Below are positions 44,890 through 55,605 of a stretch of 64,000 nt of DNA, in pieces. The number at the start of each line of letters is the position of its first letter. Within the stretch, counting starts at the first letter, position 1. The translations under genes and the position numbers were made by a program. The stretch lies in the NCBI GenBank assembly GCA_949987705.1, contig OX465281.1:194605112-194669111 (forward strand), written 5' to 3'. Below the pieces are notes generated by a model. That model saw only the letters and a program-made list of their open reading frames with translations, ran no database searches and was not told the origin of the DNA. Source of the DNA: Thereva unica. Taxonomy: Eukaryota; Arthropoda; Insecta; Diptera; Therevidae.

Positions 44890-45797
44890 AGCTCTAACTA
44901 TGGTTGCGCAGCTTATCTTCGAAGTACTTCTGAGACGCAGTTAGTAGCAGTACGATTTTTGTGCGCTAAAAGTCGAGTTTCACCTCTAAAAGAAGATGGA
45001 CCCACAGATGTTACGATTCCCAGATTGGAATTGACAGCAGCGCTTATTGCTGCTAGATTATGTGAGTATTTACGCAGTAAATTAAAAATGAATTTCCCTA
45101 CATATCTTTGGACGGACTCCAAAATCACCCTGTATTGGATTCGAGGTAAGGCTGAAAAGTGGAAGCAGTATGTGACTAACAGAGTTAGAGAGATTCAAAG
45201 TCTTGCAAGGATTGATCAATGGCGATACTGCCCTGGCAACGAAAACCCAGCCGACTTGATAACAAGAGGATTAACTGGTAAGCAATTAACGAAGAACACA
45301 TTGTGGCTGAACGGACCAGAGTGGCTGCAAGAGCCCTCAAATAATTGGCCTCTACAAGATTTTGAGTGCGAGAATTTGATATTGGTAAACCAAGTAGAAG
45401 CCGAACCGCAAGTTTCGGAAACTAACAATGTTATAGAATCTTTATTATCACTTGTAGATTATAGCGACTGGAAGAAACTTTTAAGAGTTACAGCATACGC
45501 TTTGCGTTTTATAGACCACATGAAAACGAGAAAGAGAAGGGAGTCGATACATCTAATGACGGAAGAATTGGAAAACGCAGAGTGCTATTGGATTAAGTAT
45601 GTTCAACGGGAGATTTATTACGAAGAATTGCAAGCTCTTTCAAGCGGCCAAAGTTTAAAAACTTCTTCTAACATTCTTACTTTGTCGCCCTATATAGACA
45701 GTGAGGGCCTATTACGAGTAGGCAGCCGACTGCGCTTTGCTTCGGAGGATATTAATATTCACAGCCCAATCATCCTTCCAAAATGTTTATTCCTAGT
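44890..45797 (+). pseudogene. BEL/Pao retrotransposon: RNase H and start of integrase
   Basis: SSNYGCAAYLRSTSETQLVA at about 44893, LCAKSRVSPLKEDGPTDVTI, PRLELTAALIAARLCEYLRS (catalytic Glu) and YLWTDSKITLYWIRG (catalytic Asp) form the Pao-type RNase H, followed by FVTNRV-like VTNRVREIQSL and RYCPGNENPADLITRG. Next is the BEL linker (WLNGPEWLQEP) and the integrase N-terminal region (LTEELENAECYWIKYVQREI-like, GLLRVGSRLRFA). It breaks off in the integrase at PIILPKCLF, where foreign BEL sequence is joined. No upstream RT is in place. Confidence 0.85.
45655..45797 (+). repeat. 143-bp exact direct repeat, copy 1 (BEL integrase)
   Basis: From TTAAAAACTTCTTCTAACAT to TTTATTCCTAGT, identical by eye to 46317-46459. 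It encodes SNILTLSPYIDSEGLLRVGS and onward. The repeat marks both breakpoints of the shuffled BEL element. Confidence 0.9.
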
Positions 45798-46316
45798 TTG
45801 TGGAATCGGAATCGTGCGCAATCCTTCGTGAATGTTTCTATGTTGATGATTTAGTGGCTAGCGTGGATGATGAAGCTGCTTGCGAAAGATTGTGTAAACA
45901 AGGAGGATGAGGTGGCGGACGATTTCACAACAAAATTTAAAGAGAAGTCCATCCATCTACGCAAAGATCGATACGAGGTTAACTTACCGTGGAGATCGTC
46001 AATTGAACGGTTTGATAACAATAGACATGGTGCACGGATGAGGCTTCAGTATTTATTACGAAAATTAAGTAAGGAACCAATAAGACTGCTCGAGTATGAC
46101 GCTGCTATGCGAGAATATATTGATACTGAAGTAGCGGAGAAAGTAGAAGAGCATACATCTTCTCAAAAGGAATATTACATGCCACACAGGCCGGTATACA
46201 GGGATGACAAAATAACTACCAAATTGAGGATTGTGTTTGACGCTTCGGCACACGAAAATGAAGCTTTATCGCTAAATGATCAACTAGAGAAAGGCTCCAA
46301 TTTGTTACCTGATTTA
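45798..46316 (+). pseudogene. BEL/Pao reverse transcriptase pieces in swapped order
   Basis: First piece (about 45809-45907): ESCAILRECFYVDDLVASVD, with the catalytic YVDD, and DEAACERLCKQ. Second piece (about 45910-46316, other frame): IHLRKDRYEVNLPWRSSIER, RLQYLLRKLSKEPIRLLEYD, SSQKEYYMPHRPVYRDD, LRIVFDASAHENEALSLNDQ and LEKGSNLLPDLL. In BEL elements the second piece lies N-terminal to YVDD. Here it follows it, so the order is reversed. About 100 residues between them are missing. Confidence 0.82.
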
Positions 46317-46459
46317 TTAAAAACTTCTTCTAACATTCTTACTTTGTCGCCCTATATAGACAGTGAGGGCCTATTACGAGTAGGCAGCCGACTGCGCTTT
46401 GCTTCGGAGGATATTAATATTCACAGCCCAATCATCCTTCCAAAATGTTTATTCCTAGT
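46317..46459 (+). repeat. 143-bp exact direct repeat, copy 2 (BEL integrase)
   Basis: Identical by eye to 45655-45797. It directly follows the RT N-terminal block and directly precedes the inverted gag-protease block, so it joins three non-collinear BEL parts. Confidence 0.9.
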
Positions 46460-46462
46460 GCT

Positions 46463-48411
46463 TCTAATCTCCAAAAATTCCTAAAATCGAAATCATTAAT
46501 AAAACTCATATGCATAATTACTGCAGACGATAAGTTAGAACTGTAGCTTTCTGCGGGGCCTTGCAGCGTCCATCCAAACTCCGTATTAATAGCGGTCAAA
46601 TTTTCCGATATGCGCTTAATTTCACCCGTTGCGAACTTCCAATATTGATCTGCTCCAATCAGGATACTAATTCCCTGCTCCAAGTGCGAGTTTTGCACTC
46701 GAAAGTCGGCCAAAGTTAATTCACTCAGGTTACTATTTTGAAGGTTAGGAACAGCTAAGACATCAATGCAGATTTCTGGCACAACAACAGCTTCCAACGA
46801 CAGAACTTTGTCACTAAATTGCCCTTTCAAAAATATTCGCACTCTTTCATATTTCTTCATTGGAGGCTTGCTATTTTTACCAAATGGAATAACACTCATT
46901 CGTTGAAAACCTACTACAGGTAATTTCAATGCTCTCGCGATATTTTCACGCATAAAAGATAATTGGCTTCCACCATCTAATATTAAACGCACAAACAACT
47001 CTGAATGCAATTTGGTTGCTGATGCGTACACACAGGCCGTTTGTAAGTAAACCTTCATTTGCCGCGGCTCGAAATTTGCCGCATACAAGTTCAAAGCCGA
47101 CGGCTGTTGTTTGTTTACTTTAGTTTCGACAGAAAATCCTGATTTTTTGAATGTTGGATCACACATAGAGGTCAGGTGTCTTCCTTTACAATTTTTGCAC
47201 TTCAGGTTAATTTTACAGAATTTTGTAAGATGTCCTCGTCTAGCACAGCGAAAACACCTTCCTTCTTTCAGCAACATTTGTTTTCTTTCGCCAATAGAAG
47301 CAGCAGCATCACAACCATCTGTAGGATGACAGGAGGATTTACAAAAAAAGCACGGCTCTTTGACAGCGGTTGTAAACAAATTAGCTGCTGTGCTAAATGA
47401 CTTTGAATGTGAACTTCCCGTCTGCCCCCTTATCTCGACCGATCTTTCCAAGGAACTTACTTCTTTTTTCAGAAATTTTAGAAGAGCTTTTGTTTGCTTG
47501 TCTCCTTCAAATTCTATAGAGCTTGCAGAATCGTTCAAGGTTACTTCGGGTTCATCTTCACCGGCTTCCAGTTGCTTCAGATCGCTAGAATAATATCGGT
47601 GGAATTCGACTCGAAGGTCATTTGGGAGACATCGTAGAAGAATAGTTTTGAGCATGATGTAGTAATGACTGGACGGAATGCCTAACGCTGTAAGCGAACG
47701 TGTGCCAGCCATCACGGAGTTGTAGAGGTCTCGTAAGCCCTTCGCGTCGTTTTTTGATATTACTGGTTTCAGGGACATCAATTGTTGCATGGTTCCATCG
47801 ATGATTTTATCCCGATCACCGTACTCTTCTGCCAACAATGCTATTGCACTTTCATAGCAACCTTGTGTTGGTGTGAATCCTGCTACTACATTTGCAGCTT
47901 TTCCTGTTAATACCGACAAAAGATAATTGAATTTGTCTACGGTGCTCAGCGTGGTATTATCATGAACTGCCGCCTTAAATTGCTCCCAAAAAGGTAGCCA
48001 GTCTCTAAGGTCACCTGAAAATTTTCGCAATTGTAATTTTGGTAGCTTTATGACATTCTGTTTTTCTGCATGTGGTGCTGCTGCCTGTTCTACAGGCTCT
48101 TGCAAGCGAGTAACTTTAGATAACCGGACTTTCAGACGCGCCATTGCATTAACGGCGTTATCCTCATACTCTGTTATTTTTTCAAATTCAGACCTGGCTT
48201 CTTCGGGCTTCATTAGGACTTTCATCTCTTCATTTGCCCGTCTTAAATTTTCTTGTGCCAGCTTCAACCGTTCCATGTAGGATGTTAATTCTTCCTCAAT
48301 GCTGTCGAGCTCATCCTTATTTTTATCCGGCTTCGATTCGTCGGACTGCAAATATTCATTTATTGCTTTCACCAAACGCGTAACTTGTCCACGATATGCC
48401 GCACGCTCCAT
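46463..48411 (-). CDS. BEL/Pao gag-protease, open frame, inverted relative to the pol pieces
   Basis: About 650 codons without a stop from MERAAYRGQVTRLVKAINEY (48411). Residues 1-110 are a coiled-coil-like gag N-terminus (LDSIEEELTSYMERLKLAQE). The DUF1759-type gag core follows: LPKLQLRKFSGDLRDWLPFW, FNYLLSVLTGKAANVVAGF, LKTILLRCLPNDLRVEF. Zinc knuckles are CFFCKSSCHPTDGC, CFRCARRGHLTKFC and CKNCKGRHLTSMC. The aspartic protease active site is VRLILDGGSQLSFMRENIAR (DGGS), then LIGADQYWKFATG. The frame runs off the element after FNDFDF-like NDFDFRNFWRLEAL into the 143-bp repeat, ending at 46432. Start is supported by the PBS and LTR just upstream. Confidence 0.88.
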
Positions 48412-48505
48412 GATAAAATATCAGTCCTTTTGTTTTTAATTCGGTTTAATTTTTTTTTTTTTTTAAATTATGCGTTTTCGTTTCCTTCGTTCCACGGTTT
48501 AGTCG

Positions 48506-48523
48506 TCCCGGGTTTCGGCACCA
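48506..48523 (-). promoter_or_regulatory. BEL/Pao primer-binding site
   Basis: On the minus strand, TGGTGCCGAAACCCGGGA is an 18-nt match to the 3' end expected of a tRNA (complement ending in CCA). It lies just inside the presumed LTR and about 95 bases before the gag ATG. This is the usual location for priming minus-strand cDNA. Confidence 0.75.
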
Positions 48524-48525
48524 AA

Positions 48526-48745
48526 TATTAAAAAACTTTCGTTCGAATAAAAACAACAATTTTATTTTAGGTAATTTAACATATGTATGATAAACGCATT
48601 CATTCACGGTCACTTATAGACTGAAAGTAGTGTTTCAGGCAGGCTGCGACGAGTAGAGAGGAAAGTAGAGAAAGTCTACGACACATAGATAATAATAAGT
48701 GCGATGATGCTAGTCGCCAGTCGATGCTCGTTGTAATTTTTAACA
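48526..48745 (-). repeat. BEL/Pao 5' LTR (single)
   Basis: Minus strand, from TGTTAAAAATTACAACGAGC at 48745 to the bases just before the primer-binding site. It contains CTATAAGTGACC and an AAAATAAAATTG polyadenylation-type signal near 48560. No matching second LTR is found near 44890, in keeping with the scrambled, 3'-defective structure. Ends are approximate. Confidence 0.6.
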
Positions 48746-48769
48746 CTAACGGTAGTTTTTTAACGAAGA

Positions 48770-48945
48770 GACTTATGAAAGACCATATTTGGCATTGTTT
48801 ACTTTACGAATTAAATAAAGACCACTACCTGCTAATGCAGTATATGGAGAAGGAAAATGAATTATGGTGTCAATGGTGGTTTAAGGATTTCCGCGCCGGA
48901 AACTACAGATTACAAAATATGCCTCGTCCTGGAATCCGGCGATTC
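48770..48945 (+). pseudogene. Mariner transposase N-terminal fragment
   Basis: MKDHIWHCLLYELNKDH followed by WCQWWFKDFRAGNYRLQNMP and RPG. Compare the mariner HTH pattern H(I)RH.LLYEF.KG......I...YG......Q.WF.+FR.G...LE..PR.GRP. The middle is degraded and there is no DDD domain. It begins within about 25 bases of the BEL LTR. TIRs were not found. Confidence 0.6.
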
Positions 48946-49313
48946 GGTGCACCCCTCGAAATCACTCACTACACTCGAAAAAAGGGACAACACTACTCAT
49001 TGAGGTGAAGTCCTATCCTTTTTGTCTTACTTAGCATTCGTACGGCAATTAAATCTGACTTGCAATGCCTACCGACAGAGCTCGTCTGTGGCCAGAATCT
49101 GAGTTTGCCCCATTCAATTTCCATCCCGTTGGCTAAAAACCCAATCGAGCACCCAAAATTTCCCATTCGCCTTCGCTCGACAACCCAGTCAGATTTTTAT
49201 GTGCCCTGACTCTTGGTGGGCCCCGACTATGTTTTCGTGCGCAACGACCGGGTATGAAACCTGTTTGATCCCCCGTCTTTATGTTTGATCCCCCGTCTTT
49301 AGGACCGTACAAG

Positions 49314-51078
49314 CACAGAGTACTTAATATACAGAGGGAACAACGAAGAACAAAATGTGTTATCAAATTATTTTGAAGTAAAGCTTTTGGCAAGCTTTTG
49401 TGAGAGACAATATCAAATTTGAAGAGATAAAATTCTGTCCAATTTAACTTTTTCTCACGACTTCGTTGGCGCAGCAACAAGCGCCGGGCAGAGGGTCTTA
49501 CCTTACACACATACATATAAATAATGTGCCAGCATATTATTATGGAGAAAGTTGATAGGAGCATTCCGGTGCGGTAAGGGGAATTCGAAAGGGGGGAGGG
49601 TTTTTCTAGTCCCAAACATCTGCTATGAGTGTTTTTTTTTTTTTCATTTATGCACGTACGAAGAAAAAAACAAGTTTTCTGCCCATGAACAAAATTAAAT
49701 TTTGGTGGATAGCATAAGAAATCTACCTTTCTGGTTTAACCAAGGAATATTCTCGGGGATATTGGCTTTTTATTGTTATTATTGTAAAATGTGAGAGTAC
49801 TTAGTTTGTTTTATTTATAACTGATAAAGAAGAATTGTTGTGGGCATCTTTGTTATGATGTACGACAGGCTATGCAATGTAAATTTCACCTGGTGTGGTT
49901 TTTTAGGGGGGTTAAAAGGGATAAAATTTAGTTTTTCATGATTAGCTCGAAAACTATTGATTTTTGAGATATATAATTTTTATAAAAATTAAACTTCATT
50001 AAATGTTCACAAGAAATGGAAGGAAACTATTGTAGCATACATTTTTAACCGTCAAAGACCTACAATTATATGGTGCGGATTTTTAAAACCAGGGCTAAAG
50101 ATGACTAACTAACTTACTATCAAACCTAATTGCAAAAATTGCGATACCAGTTTTATTATTTGATGAATACCATCAGCTGACCAACCAGCAACGATGATTC
50201 ATACAAAGTAAGTTGTTTTCTTGTTTGGAGACAGCGCTCGCCATCCCGGCACTGAAGTGGTCGTTAGGTCAGGTTAAAATGGCTGCCCACTTAAGCCCGA
50301 CATTGGGCACATTGTGATGCCATCCTATGTAGTGTTGGAACAAAGTTCAGGCCATTTTAAGCCATTTTGAGCTTTTGATAAAGCGACAGAGATTAGGAGC
50401 ACCATTATTTTGCAGCTCGCTTAATCCATTAAGGAAGGGTGAGCCAAGGAAGGTCCTCTTTTTCTTCCGAGGGCGGGACATGTACAGAGAATATGGGAGA
50501 CAGTTTCTTCTTCTTATTCATTACCACAACTTCTTCATAAGTCGTTGTGGGGAAGTTCTAATCTTTCGGCGTGCGGGGCAAAGGTACAGTCACCGGTCAG
50601 CACCTTTACTATATGGCTTACCTCATTTTTGGTTCAACTGAACAAGAGATGTTGAACGCTTTGCGTCCAAAGTTGGCCACATTGCATGAAGAGTGCGGCA
50701 CACCGTTGCTGTGATCCAACTCAACCCAGCTCGAGCCAAGCTGATTTTCCTCACAGCTTGTTTGTAGGAGGCAAGGGCATTCCCATCCGGGTTAAGTGGG
50801 GTGTGCTTTCCACTTCGTTTCCCTGTCTGCAAGCTCATCAGCAGCAGGTCGTTACCAAAACATTTTTGATTTGATATGGTCCTGTAAATTGAATTGGTTG
50901 AAGCTTATGACTTTCTCTGGTAGATGGTCGTTCATATATGGTTAATACGAGGTCGTTAAGTGAATACGGTTTATGCGATGTATGCATCCATCCATTAATG
51001 ACTTCTTCTTATTTAACGGCTCTACAATCGCTTTACCGTCCCGCCCTCTCGTAACTATTCTCGCCACCAATCCCGATT
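49314..51078. other. E1 left part, non-coding
   Basis: Shared with 57577-59328 at very high identity. Only short open frames occur; they are present in both copies because of the duplication, not because of evident selection. No motif recognised. Confidence 0.5.
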
Positions 51079-52640
51079 CTATCCAGCCATCCTTCCAGCG
51101 AACGTTGGGTTTCCCTCGCTATCGCCCTCATAGATGTTACCGTAGAGAACTTTCCGATCCTGTCCATCTTCACTCATAAGAGCTAGATACCCTGTCCACC
51201 GGGACCTACCGCGCTTTGATTTCTCCACAACATCTATGTCGCTATAACGCTCGTAGATCTCGTCGTTGTAAAATTTTCGGAATTGTCCTTTATCTCCATC
51301 ATCATTGGCACTACAGCCGTCTGTGAGCCTAGGCCTCCTCAAGAACTTTCGTTCAATGATCTTGGTCCTGTATCTCTGTGTTCTGGTTGGTAACCCAATT
51401 GTAAGTTCATTTTTTTGTCACCTTTATATCTCTTCCTAGGTCTTGTAACCCTAATCGCTCTGGCCTTTGGAGGAACCTCGGTAGTCTAGAGGTAAGGCGC
51501 CTGACTGCTATCCCCAGAGGTCCCGGGTTCGAATCCCGGCGGTGCCACGGTCCTTCGCCTTTCCCACCTAACTTTCCTTCTTTCTTCTTCCCTCTTTACA
51601 TTCCTGATCCCCCTGTCATAGCCTTCCCTAGTCCTTCCCCGCTCCACCAAGCGCATGTCGTCGTTGGTTGATGAGATTCAACTCGTTTCAGGAGGCATAA
51701 CACTCCAGCGAGTTGTTCTCGACGCCCCGATGTCAGAGTCGCGAAATGGTTGTGAGTAGGTGGAATAAAAATATCGCGGCTAGGTTGTGACAGTTACTTC
51801 CTTCTCTTCTCTCTATCTTCCGGCTAGAGCTGCTGTTCGACATTCACTCTATACGAAAAAATAGATTGTCGACAGTACAAAGGGACTTTCCCCTAAGCCT
51901 CTAGTCTGTCACATAAAAAAAAAAAAAAAAAAAAAAACAGGAAGTTTGGGGCACTTCTGCAGGCATTCCCATTACATGACCTATCTAATGTAGGCGTGAC
52001 ATATCTATGGTTGTGGCAGGTTCTTTATATATTTAGTACAATTTGGGGTTGTATCTTCTTCACAACAATTTTCCGAAGGAAGTGACTGTCGAACAAGGTT
52101 AAGAGGTTAGAGTGCTTGGATTTGAAGTGTCTTGACACACTGCAGTAGGTTTTGTTGGCTTTTAGAAGCCGTGCGCGTATTTCTAGTACCATGCTATAGT
52201 GGGCTGCTACTATTGACTCAAGGTAGGTAAATACTTTTACCACTTCAAAATCGTATTCCTCTACCTTGATTGTGGGACCAATGTTAGGTGTTCTTGCAGA
52301 CGAGGCCACCATATATGTACTTTGATTTCGTGCCGCCGGTTCAATCTGGGTGAAAGCTACTTGTACTGTTCTTGATGGTCTTCCGATGATGTCAGTGTCA
52401 TAAGCCATCAGTATTTGTGGAGGATTCTGCCCTTTAATGTCACCCCTGGATTATTTTCTCCAACACTAAGTTGAAAAGGACAAGCCGGTCGGAGTCCATT
52501 ATAGACCAGACCTATAGGGACAGTGGTCCGGACGTTTAAATCCTTATCGCAGATAATATCATTTAAAATTTTCCAGCCGAATGACATGCAATGAAGATGA
52601 AGATTTTACTTTGTTAGATGCTGTGAATTATAATCAATGT
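51079..52640 (-). pseudogene. RTE-type LINE relic inside E1, split by the SINE
   Basis: Minus strand, reading from 52600: NGLRPACPFQLSVGENNPGV then KGRILHKY, followed by MAYDTDIIGRPSRTVQVAFT (a decayed A-Y-A-D-D-type catalytic box: AYDTD), STYMVASSARTPNIGPTIKV, FEVVKVFTYLESIVAAHYSM, YCSVSRHFKSKHSNLLTLFD (to about 52025). After a gap that includes the SINE come RKFYNDEIYERYSDIDVVEK, SRWTGYLALMSEDGQ down to 51079. The second catalytic Asp is replaced and stops are present, so it is long dead. The same relic in E2 lies at 59329-60420, which shows that it predates the E1/E2 duplication. Confidence 0.75.
51477..51937 (+). mobile_element. tRNA-derived SINE, full length, with empty site in E2
   Basis: Head: CCTCGGTAGTCTAGAGGTAA (box A) and GGGTTCGAATCC (box B at about 51525). 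Body: about 310 bp. Tail: (A)23 at 51915-51937. E2 reads TTTGGAAGAACAGGAAGTTT across the site (about 59717-59736), so this copy entered E1 after the two copies separated. The target duplication is at most AAC and is masked by the poly(A). Three copies (7484, 42843, 51477) define the family. Confidence 0.9.
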
Positions 52641-54501
52641 TAAACAAACGTAGGGGGTGTTCTTGTCAAGGACTTACTTTCTTTGTAAGTCGATAATGAA
52701 AATTTTAATGAAAGTACTGGTATTTAGAAAAGGCACTTGATACCGTTGTTTAAGCACTATTTCTACCAAGAGGTGTCGAAAAACACTTTTCAAAGTATGC
52801 GTGTGGATAATGCTTAGTAGAGAAACCATTGATTTGTAAAAACTGTGATATTAAATAAGGAAAAAGTTTCATTACAGTGCTGTTTTTATGATTACTGTTT
52901 TTTCTTGTTACAAAGATTGAAAAGACACCGTTTGGTCAAAATAGGTACACACAAAATCGTGGTAGAAATAGTGTTAAAAAACAATTTCTCAGATGAGGCT
53001 TCTATAAACTAATATATATTCAAAACAAAGGTTGAACATTGTAATAATTGCAAGAATATTTATTAAAACAAGGAGAATGGCTTGGACTTAAAAATGAGTC
53101 CCTTTTAAATAGTAAAAATTACATAAACAGTACTAATCCGGGGTCTTACATTCGCCTTGACAACTTCTTTTTGATTTGGGTAAAGCTCATATCAAAATTT
53201 TTGGGAAGGGGTTTAGTGAACGGTCGCAAGAAATTCCATTAAATCAAAACCTATGCAAAAGTGCTATACCAGAAAAGACAGAAACATTGCTAATAACGAT
53301 TAATAAATAGCTTGGTGTACTGTATGCCCTCCATATTTCCCTCTTATCCTCTTTGTTCTTGCCGTATATGCAAATATAGTTGCGCTTGTTTGATCACAAC
53401 AAATCGTGGGTTGTGCCTACGTTTTAAAATGCGCCTACGGTGGTGTTATATACTATGCAAAATATAAACTCGCAAAATACAAATTCGAAGGAGTATATAC
53501 TATCGTTTGTGAAAAAATTGCATGATCTACAGTTGTTATTGTAATTATTTTTGCGATAAAACCTACCATTTAAGAGATATTTGTTTTTGAATGTTGGATC
53601 TTGGAAAATTTTGTAAAGTAAGTTCGATAGATTGGACTAGATGTATTTTTGTTCCAGTAAGCACTTTGGGAACGAGTCCCCCAAATTTTGACAGCAAGTG
53701 GTGTCACGGCTCCCAAGTTGTGTTCAAAACATCAGGCCAGTTCAAAGAAAAGTGTGTTTAAAATACATGAATACGATGCAACTAACAAAAATGTCAAATA
53801 TTCCAAGTAACTCCCAAAAAAAATGAAAAATTAGCAGTTTCAAACAAAGTGGAAACATACATATTTGTTTTTGATATAACGTGTAAATTTAATAAATAAA
53901 CCACCTGGTTCCACTATTAGAGCAGGCAGCAAAGGAACTTTCGACCGCGTCATCGCGTCACAGGATAAATTTTCTATATATTAGGATAGAATTTTTATAA
54001 TTGTGTTAGGAAACGTTGAGTTGCCAAGGTATATCGGAGACGGATTTAGAACTAGAAATGTAATATAACTTTTTTTCGTAAAGTTAATAATTTAAATACA
54101 CATTAATCTTTAAAAATTAAAAATTTTCCAATCATTTTACAATTCTTAATTTTTTATATCATCTAAACTCCCAAAAAATCTTATTAGCAATTTTAATATT
54201 TTAATTTTTTTTTATATTTTTAGTGCGCCAGCCTAATCGTTCGTTTACGAAAAAAAGTTAGTTAAAAACAATAAAGACCCATTTCATTTTATTATCACAA
54301 TCGCAGGTAGAAAAATATTCTTTTCCTTTCCAAAGATTCTATTTCAGTTCATTACTATACAACCACACCAAAAAGTTATTGCGCACACACATCCTGCTTA
54401 GCAGTGAAAAACTTGAAGAGAGAGTCATGATGAGTTTCGCTCTCAAAGAAAACAAAAAGCTCGGATGGGTTACGACTTGTGACCCATTTTGGACGTCGTA
54501 A
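52641..54501. other. E1 right-centre part, non-coding
   Basis: Shared with E2 60421-62362 apart from a small block present only in E2 near 61818-61905. No motif. A hairpin-forming GGTTACGAC...GTCGTAACC pair at about 54470-54503 marks the insertion site of the inner element. Confidence 0.5.
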
Positions 54502-54937
54502 CCAAAGCCTTCTACATTTACAAGCCATGCACAACAAAATTTCACACTCACATTCAAAGGTGCATGGGACTTCAATTTTGCTGTCAGACTTCGAAGTGGC
54601 AAGTGCGGTTATGTTTATTTTATTGTGCGGTTCGGGTGGTTTTTTATTATGCATATTTTATGTGTAAATAAATCTAAGGCCGGGTAATTATATTATTTAT
54701 TTTAAACCGAAGATAATGTATAAAGTGTTTTAATTTTTAGGAGTATTCCTTTTTAACTGCAAACGGCACTGCAGAAGCTCCAGCAACACCGGAAGCCGGG
54801 ACTAAAAAACAGAAGTCAAAAAAGACTCCTCAACCATCTTTTTCTGTTCAAGAAGCCCCGGAATTCAATGAAGAAAAATTCAACGAGGTCATCCACACAG
54901 GAAAATGCTGAGACAGTAATCACGGCTCTCAAGAAGC

Positions 54938-55180
54938 AAGTTTCTAAACAAATTACTAACATGAAGAATCAAGTGTTTTCTGTGGTTTTCTGACTACAAG
55001 TATCTTATAAATGTCATCTTCCTCAGTTTCTAAACTAATTACTAACATGAAGAATCAAGTGTTTTCTGACTACAAGTATCTTATAAATGTCATCTTCTTC
55101 AGTTTCTAAACAAATTACTAACATGAAGAATCCAGTGTTTTCTGACAAAAATATCTTATAAATGTCGCCTGCTTCAAGAT
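54938..55180 (+). repeat. Three-fold tandem duplication within captured exon
   Basis: Units of about 75-86 bp beginning GTTTCTAAACAAATTACTAA and ending TTATAAATGTC, at about 54939, 55026 and 55105. The first has an extra TGGTTTTCTG; the third has small changes. This expansion lies in the middle of the L1-domain exon and breaks its frame. Confidence 0.8.
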
Positions 55181-55210
55181 CCCCAATTGCCCCAAAAGGA
55201 TCGTCAGACT

Positions 55211-55267
55211 GTAAGTGTAAATCTTGATATATTATCTTACTTTCATAAAACAAATTATTTCTTCTAG
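55211..55267 (+). other. Retained intron 1 of the captured L1-domain gene
   Basis: 57 bp, from GTAAGT to TTCTTCTAG. Removing it keeps the L1-domain frame (..KRIVRL / TLKNPLVAADG..). Its presence shows capture from genomic DNA and not from mRNA. Confidence 0.7.
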
Positions 55268-55542
55268 GACCTTAAAAAATCCATTGGTTGCCGCCGACGG
55301 AAAAGTTTGTCGAATTGTAAAAGATTTGCAGAAAGGCTTAAAGGTAGACTATGAGCCTACAATCCAGCACTACGAGGATCTCTTAAAGAAGAAGGGCGTG
55401 AAGGGTATAAAGACAATTATTCCGTTCAATCAGATAAAAACCGAGTACAGAAGCTATGAAATGAAGGATAAACTCAAATTTATACGACTGTTACCTTGTC
55501 GACGGTGCAATATCGAAACATGTTGGCGCCTTTTTGGGAAGG

Positions 55543-55605
55543 GTAAGAAAATATTATAAAATGTTAAGATAATAAACTTACAAAATAAAATTTTAACCCC
55601 TTTAG
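55543..55605 (+). other. Retained intron 2 of the captured L1-domain gene
   Basis: 63 bp, from GTAAGA to ACCCCTTTAG. Splicing joins GAFLG(K/R) to KFQRTKCTLYPVRMEEE, in the order expected of the L1 fold (G..(H)F..+RK.P...). Confidence 0.7.

Noticed and set aside
47111..48280. Plus-strand open frames opposite gag-protease
   Set aside because: Antisense shadows of the long BEL gag-protease frame.
50375..50640. Small gene conserved between 50375-50641 and 58625-58891
   Set aside because: The similarity reflects the recent E1/E2 duplication; there is no motif and no sign of codon-level constraint.
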